Shown in pieces: positions 34,534 to 43,958 of a stretch of DNA of 64,000 bases. Position numbers and translations under genes: made by a program. The stretch is from Saccharopolyspora spinosa NRRL 18395 (GTDB taxonomy: Bacteria; Actinomycetota; Actinomycetes; Mycobacteriales; Pseudonocardiaceae): NCBI RefSeq assembly GCF_000194155.1, contig NZ_GL877878.1:1202287-1266286 (forward strand). The letters are read 5' to 3'. The stretch's first letter is position 1, and each line of letters opens with the position of its first letter. The notes under the pieces were generated by a model, which ran no database searches, had not been told where the DNA came from, and worked only from the letters and a program-made list of their open reading frames with translations.

Positions 34534-34892
34534 GCTACCTCCCCTGGTTGCGTATCGACGGTTCGGTTGGCCACGGGCCCGGGAACTCGCCGCTGCGCTC
34601 AACGCAAGAGGTGCGCCGTGGCGGCTGCTCAACCGCACCCCCCACCGTAGGAGCCACCAGCCGAGCCAACAAGGCTCGTCACGTTCGTGTGATATTTGGT
34701 CTCGATCAGGTGGCAGTGAGGTGGTGGCGCGCCGGGGAGCTGCCTAGTTGGGCGACGATCCACCATCCCTCAACGGAGCGTGTTGTAACGCAGAGTAATA
34801 GCGCTGTGGAGGTGTCAGAAGCCGGGAACAACAGCGCCCCGCCCAGCCGATCCCGCAACCGGCCGACCGGGGCACCACCGGTCGTGGCGGCC
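34534..34892. other. Intergenic region
   Basis: Contains the STAS ribosome-binding site and presumably its promoter; no other gene-like frame. Confidence 0.4.
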
Positions 34893-35510
34893 TCAGAGCC
34901 TGCTCAAGACCGCATCGCGCACCACGTGCGGATGCTCCAGGTGCAAAAAATCCCCCGCCCCGTCGACCACCTCCCAGCTACCACCTGCGCGCTCGACGGG
35001 CACCGGCAAGATCTCGTCGGCACCGCCCACAGCACCGTCACCTGCACCGGTGCCAGCAGCGCCCGCGTGTCGATGGCCTGCCGGTCGCCGTCGAGCAGCG
35101 TGGCCTGCACCGCCTGCAACGCCTCAGTCACACCGTCCAGCCACTTGTAGCGCAGCAGGTCTTCCACCAGCCTGCGGGTGCCCAGCTCCGGGTCGCTGAA
35201 CAGCTTCACCACCTGCGGCTTCAGCTCCCGCAGGGAGTACGCCGCGCAGGAAGTCCGCGTTGACCTCGCGGGTGAACCCGGCCGGCACCACCAGCGTCAG
35301 CGACGCCACCCGCTGCGGCGCCCAGCGCGCCACCCCGGCCACCACCGCGCCGCCCAGCGAATGCCCACCAGGTGCGCACGCTCGACACCAACCGCGTCGA
35401 GCAACCCCAGCACGGCCTCCGACAGCATCACCAGACTGCCGTCGCCGACGTCCTTGCTCGACTCACCATGCCCAGGCAGATCCTGCGCGTAAACGGCGGC
35501 CGCCGCAGCC
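34893..35510 (-). pseudogene. Alpha/beta hydrolase part of an acetoin-dehydrogenase E2 gene, broken
   Basis: Three frames in order give VYAQDLPGHGESSKDVGDGS, AVLGLLDAVGVERAHLVG, then VARWAPQRVASLTLVVPAGF, then VKLFSDPELGTRRLVEDLLR and YKWLDGVTEALQAVQ, ending HVVRDAVLSRL at 34893. This is the C-terminal hydrolase domain found in AcoC-type E2 proteins. Two or more frameshifts are present. The lipoyl and subunit-binding parts are deleted. Confidence 0.7.
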
Positions 35511-35512
35511 AT

Positions 35513-35760
35513 TCATCGCCTCCAGCGTCGTGCCCGGATTACTGGCACCATCACCCGAAGAACGCCACGCTCACCGCACCATCGCCGGCCAGCTTCCCCG
35601 CCACTGCCATCCCGCAGATCAGCGGCGGACCACCACCGACGATTCCGTTGGCGCCCAACATGTCCTTGCTCAGATCCGCGATGTGCATCGAGCCGCCCTT
35701 GCCGTTGCACGACCCGCTGCGCCGCCCGAAAATCTCGGCCATCATTGCCGCCGGAAGAGC
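35513..35760 (-). pseudogene. Acetoin/2-oxo acid dehydrogenase E1 alpha fragment
   Basis: The minus strand reads EIFGRRSGSCNGKGGSMHIA, DLSKDMLGANGIVGGGPPLI and GDGAVSVAFFG, the thiamine-diphosphate-binding middle of AcoA-type E1 alpha. An extra G at about 35551 shifts the frame; after it DGASNPGTTLEAMN continues and then joins directly to the hydrolase fragment. The start, the C-terminal half and the whole E1 beta gene are missing. Confidence 0.7.
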
Positions 35761-36091
35761 TGCAACAGGCTCCAACAGCCCACAGCCGACATACATCACC
35801 CGATCGGCGTGCCCCTGCCGGTGCTCGGCGAACGCATGGTTGAATACCGGCGTGCCGCGTTGGCGCCGACTAGAAAGCAGTGGGCAGGTCGACAGCCGGG
35901 CGAGCACCTTCACCAAGGGGATCACGCCATGAACAGGCACTCCGCACCCCGCGCCTGACGCATTCCTCCGCGCGCAGCCCCTGTCTCTCGCAGCACCCGG
36001 GCACCCCCCACCAGCAGCTGCACCCTGCTCGATCGAGCTCCAGACCACGGGATCCCGCGCGCCCCAACACTCCTGGAGAAACCAGCACCGC
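35761..36091. other. Decayed sequence upstream of the nitroreductase-hemerythrin gene
   Basis: Possibly further remains of the E1 alpha N-terminus, too degenerate to assign. CTGGAGAAACC lies about 15 bases before the next ATG. Confidence 0.35.
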
Positions 36092-36979
36092 ATGTCCTTC
36101 AACCACACCGTCATCGAAGAATTCCGCGCCAAAGCGGGCAAAGTCGGCGGCCCCTTCGCAGACAACGACCTCCTCCTGCTCACCACCACCGGCGCCAAAA
36201 CCCAACGCCCGCACACCGTCCCACTCGGCTACGTCCGCAACGGCGACCAACTGCTGATCACCGGCTCCAACCTCGGCGCACCCCACCACCCCGCCTGGTA
36301 CCACAACCTCCTCGCCCACCCACTGGTCCAAGTCGAAATCAGCACCGAAACGTTCGAAGCCATCGCCATCCCCGCCGAAGGGCCCCACCGCGACCAACTC
36401 TTCGAACACATCACCCGAACAGCACCCGGCTTCGCCGACTACCAAACCCGCACCAACCGAACCCTGCCCGTGATCGCACTCCAACGAACCGAAGATCCCG
36501 TAGGCGCCACACACGAGATCACCAACCTCGCCGACAAACTCCTGCAGGTCCACGGCTGGCTACGCGCCCAACTCCAGCACGTCCGCACCGAAGCCCACAC
36601 CCACCTCACCGCGCGAACCAGCAGCGACCGCCAACCACCGAGCCTCGGCATGCAGATCCGCCAGCACTGCCTGGCCTTCTGCGAATTCCTGACCTTCCAC
36701 CACACCAGCGAAAACGACCACATCTTCCCCGCCCTCGCCCACTACCACCCGCACCTGCGCGACGCCCTCGACCGCCTCCACGCCGAACACCGCACCGTCG
36801 CGCGCATCAAAGACGAAATCCTCGCCCTACTGGCCGACATCACCAACGCCGACCCCCACGAGTTCCGCACCGAACTCGACCGCCTCGCCCGAGAGCTACA
36901 CGCACACCTCAACTACGAAGAACGAACCCTCATCCCCGCCCTGACCGAAATCCCCTGGCCTCCAACACCAGCCACCTGA
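36092..36979 (+). CDS. F420-type nitroreductase (Ddn-like) fused to hemerythrin
   Basis: 295 residues. Residues 1-135 are a Ddn-like split-barrel: LLLLTTTGAKTQRPHTVPLG, PAWYHNLLAHPLVQVEI, typical of deazaflavin-dependent nitro/quinone reductases. Residues 140-290 are a hemerythrin four-helix bundle with candidate di-iron ligands His154, His204, Glu207, His233, His270/272 and Glu276 (FHHTSENDHIFPAL, HAHLNYEERTLIPAL). The fusion suggests F420H2-driven redox chemistry coupled to an O2- or NO-sensing di-iron centre; this is inference. Single-gene unit ended by a terminator. Confidence 0.9.
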   Translation: MSFNHTVIEEFRAKAGKVGGPFADNDLLLLTTTGAKTQRPHTVPLGYVRNGDQLLITGSNLGAPHHPAWYHNLLAHPLVQVEISTETFEAIAIPAEGPHRDQLFEHITRTAPGFADYQTRTNRTLPVIALQRTEDPVGATHEITNLADKLLQVHGWLRAQLQHVRTEAHTHLTARTSSDRQPPSLGMQIRQHCLAFCEFLTFHHTSENDHIFPALAHYHPHLRDALDRLHAEHRTVARIKDEILALLADITNADPHEFRTELDRLARELHAHLNYEERTLIPALTEIPWPPTPAT

Positions 36980-36989
36980 GCAGGAAGCA

Positions 36990-37023
36990 CTGGCCCGGCC
37001 ACCCCGCCGGTTGGCCGGGCCAG
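36990..37023. terminator. Bidirectional hairpin terminator
   Basis: CTGGCCCGGCCA pairs perfectly with TGGCCGGGCCAG over 12 bp, between convergent genes. Confidence 0.85.
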
Positions 37024-37025
37024 CC

Positions 37026-39476
37026 TCACCCGAACACGCTGTGCCGCTGAACCGGCTGCGAACGCTCCACCGGCGCCGCATGCCGCCCACCCGACACCGG
37101 CTCCCACACCGACGTAACCACCAACGACAACTCACCATCCACCACATCCACCGACACCTGATCACCCGCCGACACCGTGCCCGCCAACACCATCGACGCC
37201 AACCGGTTGTCCAACTCCCGCGCGATCACCCGCCGCAACGGCCGCGCCCCGAACTCCGGCTGATACCCCCGATCCACCAACCAATCCAGAGCGGCATCCC
37301 CCACGACCAACCGAATCCCCTTGGCCGCCAACTGCGCCCCCGTGCGCTCCAACAACAACGACGCGATCCGCCGCAAGTGCTCCGCCCCCAACGGCCGGAA
37401 CACGACCACATCATCGATCCGGTTGATGAACTCCGGCCGGAAGAACGCCCGCAACTCTTCCAGCACCACCAACGCCGACTCCCCAGCATCCGCGCCCGCA
37501 TCCAGCACCCGATCAGCCCCGATGTTCGAGGTCATGATCACCACCACGTTGCGGAAATCCACCAACCTGCCCTGCGAATCCGTCAACCGCCCCGCATCCA
37601 ACACCTGCAACAACGTGTTGAACACATCCGGATGCGCCTTCTCCACCTCATCCAGCAACACCACCGAATACGGCTGCCGCCGCACCCGATCAGTCAACTG
37701 CCCCGCCTCGCCATAACCCACATACCCCGGCGGCGCACCCACCAGCCGGGACACCGTGTGCTTCTCCTGGAACTCCCCCATGTCCAACCGCAACAACCGC
37801 TGCACATCCCCGAACAACGCATGCGCCAACGCCCGCGCCAACTCCGTCTTGCCCACCCCCGTGGGCCCCAGGAACAAGAAACTCCCGATCGGCCGATCCG
37901 GATCCGCCAACCCCGCCCGCGCCCGACGCACCGCCTCCGCCACCGACGCCGCCGCAGCATCCTGACCGACCACCCGCGACCGCAACTGCTGCTCCAACCC
38001 CAACAACCGCTGCACGTCCTGCGCACTCACATCCGCCACCGGAATCCCGGTCCGCGACGCCACCACATCCGCCACGTCATCAGCGACCACCGTCGGCTCG
38101 AACACCGCCGACTCCCGCACCTCACCACCACGCCGCAACCGCACCCGCGAACAAGCCTGGTCCAGCAGATCCACCGCCTTGTCCGGCAAGAACCGATCCG
38201 CGATGTAGCGCTGCGACAACTCCGCCGCCGCCGACAACGCCGAATCATCGATGCGCACCCGATGATGCCGCTGGTATCTCTCCCGCAACCCCTCCAACAC
38301 CACCAGCGCCTCGGCCACCGACGGCTCCGCCACCATGATCGGCGCGAACCGGCGCTCCAACGCCGGATCCTTCTCCACGTGCCGCCGGTACTCCTCCACG
38401 GTCGTCGCCCCGATCAACCGCACCTCACCCCGTGCCAACGCCGGCTTGAGCATCGTGCCCGCATCCATCGACCCCTCACCCGCACCAGCCCCCACGATGC
38501 TGTGAATCTCATCGATGAACACCAACACGCTCTCCCGATGCGCCCGGATCTCCGACAGCACATCCCGGAACCGCTGCTCGAACTCCCCCCGGTACTTCGC
38601 CCCAGCCACCATCCCCGCCAGATCCAGCGACACCACCCGCATGTCCGCCAACGACCACGGCACCGCACCCTCGACGATCCGCCGCGCCAACCCTTCCACG
38701 ATCGCGGTCTTCCCAACCCCCGGATCCCCCATGAACACCGGATTGTTCTTCGACCGCCGCCCCAACACCTCGATCGCCTGCTCGATCTCGGCATCCCGGC
38801 CCACCACCGGATCCAACTTCCCGGCCCGCGCCAACTCCGTCAGATCCAACCCGAACTCGTCCAACCGCGGCGTCACGCTCAACACCGACCGAGCCCCACC
38901 CCGATCACCCAACTCGATCGCCCGCGCCAACGCCCTCCCGGCCACCGAATCCGCATCCGCGGCCAACCCCAACACCAGATGCCGCGCCCCCACCACATCG
39001 GCACCCTCACCCAACGCCTGCTGATACGCCCCCAACAACGCCCGCCGAACCGCCGACGACAACACCGGCCGCCCAGCAACCCCCGGATCCTGCGCCACCA
39101 CCGCCGACCGCACCGCAGCCGCCAACTCCTCCACCCGCACCCCGGAAGAAACCAGCAACTCCGCCGTCGCCGGCACCTGCGTCACCGCCCACAGCAGATG
39201 CGCACCGTCCAACTCCCGGCTGCCCCAGTCCACAGTTGCCCGAACCGCCTTCGACACCACCTCATGCGCCTGCGCATCCAGCAACGTGCCCAACGCCAAG
39301 CCCCGCTCCGACGCCGAAGCACCCCCCGACGCCCCCGAGAACACCTCGCTGAACAGCGAATCAAAGGCGGCAGAGGAATCACCGACACTGCCGCGAACCA
39401 AAGGGGCCACCTCCACAACACACGCAGGCCCCGCCTGCGAACCGAACTCCAGCAGCAGACCAGCGCGCAGCACCAC
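37026..39476 (-). CDS. Clp/Hsp100 ATPase without middle domain
   Basis: 816 residues with two AAA+ modules: Walker [12 protein letters not shown] (about 250-260) with [15 protein letters not shown], and Walker [16 protein letters not shown] (about 530) with [16 protein letters not shown], plus sensor and D2-small motifs ([14 protein letters not shown]). The N-terminal 200 residues resemble a divergent Clp_N repeat pair. The ClpC/ClpB middle domain is absent: only about 12 residues separate RVRLRR from [12 protein letters not shown]. The ClpP-docking (LIV)GF tripeptide loop is also not visible, so it may unfold proteins without ClpP. Start GTG 39476 is approximate. Confidence 0.9.
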   Translation of the reverse strand: MVLRAGLLLEFGSQAGPACVVEVAPLVRGSVGDSSAAFDSLFSEVFSGASGGASASERGLALGTLLDAQAHEVVSKAVRATVDWGSRELDGAHLLWAVTQVPATAELLVSSGVRVEELAAAVRSAVVAQDPGVAGRPVLSSAVRRALLGAYQQALGEGADVVGARHLVLGLAADADSVAGRALARAIELGDRGGARSVLSVTPRLDEFGLDLTELARAGKLDPVVGRDAEIEQAIEVLGRRSKNNPVFMGDPGVGKTAIVEGLARRIVEGAVPWSLADMRVVSLDLAGMVAGAKYRGEFEQRFRDVLSEIRAHRESVLVFIDEIHSIVGAGAGEGSMDAGTMLKPALARGEVRLIGATTVEEYRRHVEKDPALERRFAPIMVAEPSVAEALVVLEGLRERYQRHHRVRIDDSALSAAAELSQRYIADRFLPDKAVDLLDQACSRVRLRRGGEVRESAVFEPTVVADDVADVVASRTGIPVADVSAQDVQRLLGLEQQLRSRVVGQDAAAASVAEAVRRARAGLADPDRPIGSFLFLGPTGVGKTELARALAHALFGDVQRLLRLDMGEFQEKHTVSRLVGAPPGYVGYGEAGQLTDRVRRQPYSVVLLDEVEKAHPDVFNTLLQVLDAGRLTDSQGRLVDFRNVVVIMTSNIGADRVLDAGADAGESALVVLEELRAFFRPEFINRIDDVVVFRPLGAEHLRRIASLLLERTGAQLAAKGIRLVVGDAALDWLVDRGYQPEFGARPLRRVIARELDNRLASMVLAGTVSAGDQVSVDVVDGELSLVVTSVWEPVSGGRHAAPVERSQPVQRHSVFG

Positions 39477-39480
39477 CCGT

Positions 39481-40062
39481 TCAGCGGGACCGGCGCCCAA
39501 CCACCAACCCCACCAGCAGCACCGCGCTGATCCCCACGACCACGCCACCGAGCCGGTGCAACCCCGGATCACTGGCCGGACCCGCGAAGCACAACTCGAT
39601 CACCGCAGCCGCGATGTTGGCACCAACATACTGAGACGTCCGGAACAGCCCCGCAGCTATCCCGGCATCACGCGCCGACGCCTGCCAGTACGACGCCGAT
39701 GGTCCCGATGTTGCCGAACCCGTTCGGTACCCCCAGCACCGCCGCCACGGCCGTGGCATCGAGCAGCACCAACCCGACCTGCCCCGGCGGCAGACCCCGC
39801 GCGCTCTGCAACCACAGCGGAAAACCGAAGATCGCCACGTACGTCAACGCGGTCCGAAGATAAGTCCCGCCGAGCGCCCGGTTGCCCACCAGCATCCGCA
39901 CGTCGGTGAAGGGCTTCCGGGCCCGCAGCTCGATGACCACGAACAGCACGGCCAGCGCCGGCAACCACCACTGTGGTCGCTCCGACAACGACAGCAGGAA
40001 CAGCATCAGCACCGCGACCGCGACCGGCGAACAACCCCGCGCCCACCAGCTCCAGGGCGACT
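39481..40062 (-). pseudogene. MFS (DHA2-like) transporter, C-terminal debris
   Basis: Fragments in two frames: VAVAVLMLFLLSLSERPQWW, VRMLVGNRALGGTYLRTALT, YVAIFGFPLWLQSARGLPPG, then NGFGNIGTIG and RDAGIAAGLFRTSQYVGANI, ending LVVGRRSR at 39481. The first half of the transporter is missing and the rest is frameshifted with a deletion. It stops 5 bp before the Clp start. Confidence 0.75.
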
Positions 40063-40092
40063 CCGCACCGCACCGCACCGCACCGCACCGCA
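40063..40092. repeat. Six tandem copies of CCGCA
   Basis: A perfect 30-bp pentanucleotide array at the 5' edge of the dead MFS gene. Five-base units change the reading frame when copies are gained or lost. Confidence 0.95.
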
Positions 40093-40236
40093 GGCGATCG
40101 TGAGCACCATGTCCCGCGACAACGCCCACGCCACCACGTTCATCGGCCGGGACGCGGCACAGGATCAGCAGCCGTCACCCAGCCAGTCTATGTTGTTAGC
40201 GTCACTAACTTCGAAGGTCTGACCAGAAACCCGACT

Positions 40237-40641
40237 TCAGCTCGCGCGCTTCTGCGCCTTCTCAATCGCCTCAGCCAACCGGGCCAACTCCTTGCCAATG
40301 TGCGACAGCCGCTCCGCCATCACACTGGCGTGCCCGGACAGCGGGCCGACGTGCCCCGCCGCCCGCAGCCACTCCGTCACCCCGGCGCAACCGGCGGACA
40401 TGCCCTCCACCGTGAGCGAGAACCCACGCATGACCTGCTCGATCTCCTCCACGGTGTGCGCCACCGCCGGATCGCGCAGGCGATCACCCAGCGCCGACGC
40501 CGCCTCTCCAACCTGCCACGAGACCTCGGCCGAGTAACCCGACTCGCCGGAATCGGCGCTCCGTCTCGTACCCGACCGCCGAGGTGGCGTGTGCCTACCC
40601 GCCTTCGGCGGTGTGTTGTCGGAAGGTCCAGCGGCAGTCAT
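40237..40641 (-). CDS. Hypothetical helical protein
   Basis: 134 residues. The first 35 are basic and disordered; the rest reads as helices (AEVSWQVGEAASALGDRLRD, VMRGFSLTVEGMSAGC, VMAERLSHIGKELARLAEAI). No family is recognised. ATG at 40641; no clear ribosome-binding site. It may be mobile-element associated, but nothing proves this. Confidence 0.55.
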   Translation of the reverse strand: MTAAGPSDNTPPKAGRHTPPRRSGTRRSADSGESGYSAEVSWQVGEAASALGDRLRDPAVAHTVEEIEQVMRGFSLTVEGMSAGCAGVTEWLRAAGHVGPLSGHASVMAERLSHIGKELARLAEAIEKAQKRAS

Positions 40642-40808
40642 AACGAACCAATCAACCCGAGACGGACACCTAGCTCCACCCCAACGCGCCAGAAGACCCC
40701 CGACCGGTGGTCCAAGTCCACCCGATTCCCAGTCCTCCCCAGCGCAGGAGTAGGTGCCGCGAGGCTATCGCGTACTGGCCTGCATTGGTGAGGGTTGGTC
40801 CGCGGGAC
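40642..40808. other. Non-coding stretch
   Basis: No gene-like frame between the hypothetical gene and the AT-rich motif at 40809. Confidence 0.35.
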
Positions 40809-40830
40809 TAATTTTGATCAACACTGAAAT
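40809..40830. repeat. 22-bp AT-rich motif, copy 1
   Basis: TAATTTTGATCA plus ACACTGAAAT; 20 of 22 bases match the segment at 59309-59330. Both are followed by TTGCAA-type sequence. Confidence 0.6.
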
Positions 40831-40834
40831 TGCA

Positions 40835-41020
40835 AGAACTATCAAAACAAATGTCGAAGTGCTCGCTCCAGGAACCATCCATGACCGGGAACGCCGACGG
40901 AGCGTCCATCCGGTGGTTGGCGTCGTTCATGGTGAACCGCACGCCCTCCCCAACGCGCAGTACCCCCCGAGGGCCGGCTTCTCCGGCCCGTAGTGGTACA
41001 GCACGTTGCGCGTCTCGAAA
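40835..41020 (-). pseudogene. Second Vat/XAT acetyltransferase remnant
   Basis: Minus-strand frames give ETRNVLYHYGPEKPALGG and then VRFTMNDANHRMDAPSAFPV and GSWSEHFDICF, the catalytic-His region of Vat/XAT enzymes (ANHRM). The hexapeptide helix end is missing and the frame is broken. It is a different copy from the intact gene at 1.2-1.9 kb. Confidence 0.7.
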
Positions 41021-41169
41021 GCCTCGAATCGCTTCCTCGCTCGAACGACCTCGCCCGCTCCATGATCCAACAACACCGCCGCCGTCGGCTTCGTCAACAT
41101 CGCCTGGGACAGCGTGACGCACCTGGCTACACGTCGACTTCGAACTCCAGCTCGGCAAGATCCGCGTGA

Positions 41170-41832
41170 TCAGTCGAAGTCGTGCAGGATCTCGTAGATC
41201 TCCTCATCGGTGGTGGCGCTGAAGTCGCGGTACCACTGCCCCACCGCCGCGAAACCGACCGGTTGCAACACGCACACCACCACATCCGCCTCCGCGCGCA
41301 ACGCGGCGACAGCGTCCGGCGAGCCCACCGGGACGGCCAGCACCACGCTCCGCGGTGACGACTCGCGCAGCATCCGCACCGCCGCGCGGGCCGTCGCCCC
41401 GGTGGCCAGCCCGTCGTCGACCAGCACCACGTCACGCCCGGCCAACGGCAACGGCTCGCCGCGCTGGAACAACCGCTCCCGGCGCCGCGCCTCGGCCCGC
41501 TCCCGTTCGCAGGCAGCCTGCAGGGTCCGTTCGTCGAGGTGGAAGGAGCGCACCAGCTGCGGATCGTAGCTCGCCGGCCCGTCCGCGGTCACCGCGCCCA
41601 CGGCCAGTTCCGGCTGGCTCGGCGCGCCGATCTTGCGGGCGACGCAGACCCGCAACGGCGCCTTCAACATCCGGGCCACCTCGGCGGCCACCGGCACCCC
41701 TCCCCTGGCCAACCCGAGCACCACGGGGTCGACCAGCCCAAGTTCCGTCATCCGCTGGGCCAGGACCCGGCCGGCGTGCCGGCGGTCGGCGTAACCGGTG
41801 GTGGTTCGTTCCGGGAAACTCATGCGAGGCAT
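41170..41832 (-). CDS. Phosphoribosyltransferase-domain protein
   Basis: 220 residues. The PRPP-binding loop is VVLVDDGLATGATARAAVRM (about residues 134-153). The N-terminus FADRRHAG-like segment (GYADRRHAGRVLAQRM) and VVLGLARGGVPVAAEVARML are typical of the stand-alone PRTase proteins often annotated as predicted phosphoribosyltransferases. Substrate base unknown. ATG 41832 is preceded by GGGAGG at good spacing. Confidence 0.9.
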   Translation of the reverse strand: MPRMSFPERTTTGYADRRHAGRVLAQRMTELGLVDPVVLGLARGGVPVAAEVARMLKAPLRVCVARKIGAPSQPELAVGAVTADGPASYDPQLVRSFHLDERTLQAACERERAEARRRERLFQRGEPLPLAGRDVVLVDDGLATGATARAAVRMLRESSPRSVVLAVPVGSPDAVAALRAEADVVVCVLQPVGFAAVGQWYRDFSATTDEEIYEILHDFD

Positions 41833-41927
41833 CGCTCGCCTCCCGTCCGCCGCGCGTGCGCACGACAGCACATCGGGGAAACCGCTCGCCTCGATGATGC
41901 CCGCCCGCAGCCAATGGGCAAACCTCC

Positions 41928-43685
41928 TCAGGTGCGGAAACCGGCGACCCGCAGCACCCGGAGCCGGTTCAGCGCGGCGGCCAACTCGAAGCGCCGGGGC
42001 ACGGCGAAGTCCCCCACGTAGTGCTCGTCGACGGCCGTGACACCGCGCTTGGCGACGTCCGCGGCGAAGGCGTCCAGCACCTCCGCGATGGTGCGGGTGC
42101 CGTCCAGCACCCCGCGCCGCGCGCAGCTGACCAGCGCCAGCCCGATCCCGGTGACCTGCGCGGGGTCGACCACCTGCTCCACCCCGCGCAATTCCACAGT
42201 GGACTCCCCCAGGGTCAGCGCGTCCACCCCCCGGGCGCGGATCTTCGGGCGGTCGGTGGCGATCGAGTGCGGGTCCACCACGCGGTGCCGAACCGGCGGG
42301 AAGGCCTGGGCTTCGGAGCGGCGACCAGTGGGCGCCGCGGCCAGCTGCTTGGCGCGTTCGGTGACGTCGCGGGCGTGGTAGGCGTCCAGCATCAGCACCT
42401 GGTCGGCGACGTCCATGTAGTCCCCGGAGCCGCCCATCACCAGCACCGTCGACACCCCGTGCGCGGCCCGCAGCGGCCGGATCAGGTCCACGAACGGCGT
42501 CAGCGGCTCGGACTCCTTGGCCACCAGGGCCTGCATCCGGGCGTCGCGGATCATCAGGTTCGTCGCCGCGGTGTCCTCGTCGACCAGCAGCACCTTCGCC
42601 CCGGCCTCCACCGCCTCCACGATCGACGCGGCCTGGGAAGTGGAGCCGGAGGCGTTGTCAGTGGAGAAGTCGGCGGTGTCGGCCCCGGTGGGCAGGTGGC
42701 TGACGAACGGGCTGACGTCTACGCGGTGCACCCGCCGCCCGTCCTCCGCACGCACCTTGACGGTGTCCTCCCGGCACACCACCAGTTCCCGGCCGTCGCC
42801 GGGGATGTGGTCGTAGACGCCGAACTCCAGGGCCCGCAGCAGCGTGGACTTGCCGTGGAAACCGCCCCCGACGATCAGCGTGATCCCCGCAGGCACCCCC
42901 ATGCCGCGTACCCGGCCGCGGTTGGGCAACTCCACCTCGACCCGCATCGACTCCGGGGACGCGAACGGCACCCCGTCAGGCAGCGGCCGCTCGTCGACGC
43001 CGCTGCGCCGGGGCAGCATCGAACCGTCGGCGACGAAGGCCACCAGGCCCAGCCGCGGCAGCATCCGGCGCAGCGCGTCGGTGTCCTCAATGGAGTCCAC
43101 GAACTCCCGCAGCCGGCGCTGATCGGCGCTCGCCCAGCGAAGCGCCGCCTCCACCACGTCGGGCAGCTCGTCGCACAACGCCTGCTCGGCCTGCCTGCCA
43201 TCGATCGTCCGGCCCCGGCCCGGCAGGTCGATGCCCAGCCGGAGCACCACTGCCCCGCCCGCGATCTGGCAGGCACTCCGGTCCAGCACCTGCTGCCGGC
43301 CGGCGTCCACCCGCAACTGGCTGTCGCGGAGCCTGCGGTGCGCCGCTCGCACCAAGTAGCCGGCCAGCGCCCGCGCCCGCACCGGCGTGGACCACAACTC
43401 CTCCGGGAAGCCCGCGACCACCGGATCCACCCGGACCTCGCAGCGGCTGGCCGGCGCGTACGGGTCCGGCTGCACCCGCTGGACCTCCAACGTGAACCCG
43501 CCGAATGACCAGCGGCCGCTCAACGACTTGTAGCGGCCGTAGCTGGCGCCGTGCATGGCGCGTAGTTCCTGCCGCAGCGCCTGCTCGTCGCCACGGTCGC
43601 CGCGTGGCCGGTCGTCACGCCTGCGATCGCTCGGCCGCCGATCCCTGTACCGCCCCGCTCCAGAACCGCCCGTTCGCTGTGCCAT
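41928..43685 (-). CDS. ABC-class predicted ATPase (PF09818 type)
   Basis: 585 residues. The Walker A is GGGFHGKSTLLRALEFGVYD (near residue 274), followed by VKVRAEDGRRVHRVDVSPFV, the signature-like STDNASGSTSQAASIVEAVE and Walker B AKVLLVDEDTAATNLMIRDA. This is the whole layout of the soluble 'ABC class ATPase' family, which lacks membrane partners and whose role is unknown. The N-terminal 45 residues are Arg-rich and disordered. 95 bp from the PRTase start, same strand. Confidence 0.92.
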   Translation of the reverse strand: MAQRTGGSGAGRYRDRRPSDRRRDDRPRGDRGDEQALRQELRAMHGASYGRYKSLSGRWSFGGFTLEVQRVQPDPYAPASRCEVRVDPVVAGFPEELWSTPVRARALAGYLVRAAHRRLRDSQLRVDAGRQQVLDRSACQIAGGAVVLRLGIDLPGRGRTIDGRQAEQALCDELPDVVEAALRWASADQRRLREFVDSIEDTDALRRMLPRLGLVAFVADGSMLPRRSGVDERPLPDGVPFASPESMRVEVELPNRGRVRGMGVPAGITLIVGGGFHGKSTLLRALEFGVYDHIPGDGRELVVCREDTVKVRAEDGRRVHRVDVSPFVSHLPTGADTADFSTDNASGSTSQAASIVEAVEAGAKVLLVDEDTAATNLMIRDARMQALVAKESEPLTPFVDLIRPLRAAHGVSTVLVMGGSGDYMDVADQVLMLDAYHARDVTERAKQLAAAPTGRRSEAQAFPPVRHRVVDPHSIATDRPKIRARGVDALTLGESTVELRGVEQVVDPAQVTGIGLALVSCARRGVLDGTRTIAEVLDAFAADVAKRGVTAVDEHYVGDFAVPRRFELAAALNRLRVLRVAGFRT

Positions 43686-43958
43686 GCCCGAGAACTACCT
43701 GACCGGCCGCCGATTCTCCAATCGGGAGACATAGGTCACTTCAGGTCGGGTGCGGGGCTCGAGGCCGCTGGCACCACAGTGGACGGCCGAGTATCCACTC
43801 GGGGCAAACCCGGCGAAACGGCGCGTCGTAACCCGGCGCGCTTCCGCATGCCGGGTTATCCTCCCAACGCGCAAGATCCAGAGCACCACCCGGCCCGGCA
43901 CCCCGAACGGCCGGTTCCACTCGACGACGCTGCCTGTGTTGGTGAGGAGGCGAGTGCA

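Noticed and set aside
37011..39530. An 839-residue plus-strand frame opposite the Clp ATPase
   Set aside because: His/Arg/Pro-rich, no recognisable domain, fully explained as the shadow of the Clp gene.
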